The notes under the pieces were generated by a model. That model did no database searches and was not told the origin of the DNA. It worked only from the letters and a program-made list of their open reading frames with translations. The translations under genes and the position numbers were made by a program. From NCBI GenBank assembly GCA_024180945.1, contig JAKSGN010000010.1, positions 558,001-622,000 on the forward strand: a stretch of DNA of 64,000 nt, in the 5' to 3' direction. Shown here one piece after another: positions 63,928 through 64,000 of this stretch. Within the stretch, counting starts at the first letter, position 1. Each line of letters begins with the position of its first letter. The DNA comes from Macrophomina tecta. Taxonomy: Eukaryota; Ascomycota; Dothideomycetes; Botryosphaeriales; Botryosphaeriaceae.

Positions 63928-64000
63928 CCTTCGGAGGTGCCGGCTTGCCCCAAGGTGACTGTCGCAAATTCTTGTGACCGCATATTGCAGCCCGTTCGTT
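63928..64000. other. Window edge upstream of the PIF1-like gene
   Basis: Probably more N-terminal coding or leader sequence of the helicase gene; too short to judge. Confidence 0.3.

Noticed and set aside
1..64000. Starship-type giant element with a DUF3435 captain
   Set aside because: No tyrosine-recombinase-like frame was found and no captain position could be defined.
1..64000. tRNA genes, rRNA genes or CRISPR arrays
   Set aside because: No convincing tRNA arms with intact A and B boxes and no rRNA-like blocks were seen. The regular repeats present are microsatellite tails and the two 28-bp units, not spaced repeats.

Overview
The window is filamentous-ascomycete (Pezizomycotina-like) nuclear DNA. 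The host genes carry short GT-AG introns of about 45-60 nt with CTRAY-like branch points. Recognisable families include a dynamin-like GTPase, a DUF6606/DUF3638/DUF3645 giant protein, an atypical kinase, a SANT/Myb-like protein, an RNase H protein, a PIF1 helicase and an AAA_28-type NTPase. The mobile elements are typical of fungi: Fot1/pogo, Tad1/I-like LINEs, a chromodomain Ty3/Gypsy, Copia, MITEs and small solo LTRs. Many reading frames are closed only by TAG or TAA in place of Gln or Trp codons, as expected from repeat-induced point mutation (RIP). This looks like a transposon-rich accessory or subtelomeric-like tract rather than conserved core.

Left part (1-25 kb): a truncated Fot1/pogo transposon enters from the left edge. 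It is followed by three decayed host-type genes on the plus strand: a dynamin-like GTPase with one in-frame TAG, a C2H2 multi-finger protein with two TAGs, and a 9.4-kb DUF3638 gene with three TAGs and three frameshifts. Then come a 5'-truncated LINE, a LINE copy with inverted 5' part (twin priming), a 70-bp pogo-ended MITE and an intact SANT-like gene on the minus strand.

Middle (26.9-40 kb): a 5.7-kb LINE lies between perfect 16-bp target-site duplications. Next to it is a 1.8-kb element holding only an intact LINE-type ORF1 between 12-bp duplications, with an (ATC)n tail. An AT-rich island follows, with an orphan 170-codon gene, two 115-bp solo LTRs with perfect 5-bp duplications, and a fold-back MITE. 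Then comes an intact four-exon kinase-like gene.

Gypsy block (40.0-47.9 kb): a chromovirus with two 442-bp LTRs that look identical has inserted, with duplication CTCAC, into a small host gene. It shows gag, a canonical A AAA AAC frameshift heptamer at the gag stop, pol with a chromodomain, a polypurine tract, and an antisense spliced gene between the chromodomain and the 3' LTR. That antisense gene encodes a Zn2Cys6-patterned, coiled-coil protein and is the most unusual feature seen.

Right part (48-64 kb): nested LINE tails sit at a recurrent CATTGGGGACAG sequence. Two TA-flanked MITEs bracket an intact RNase H gene. Further on are a second fold-back MITE, a RIP-damaged Copia gag with probable LTR, a pogo fragment, a LINE whose 3.9-kb ORF2 is indel-free but riddled with TAG/TAA, an AAA_28 gene remnant directly after that LINE, and a frameshifted PIF1 helicase gene at the right edge.
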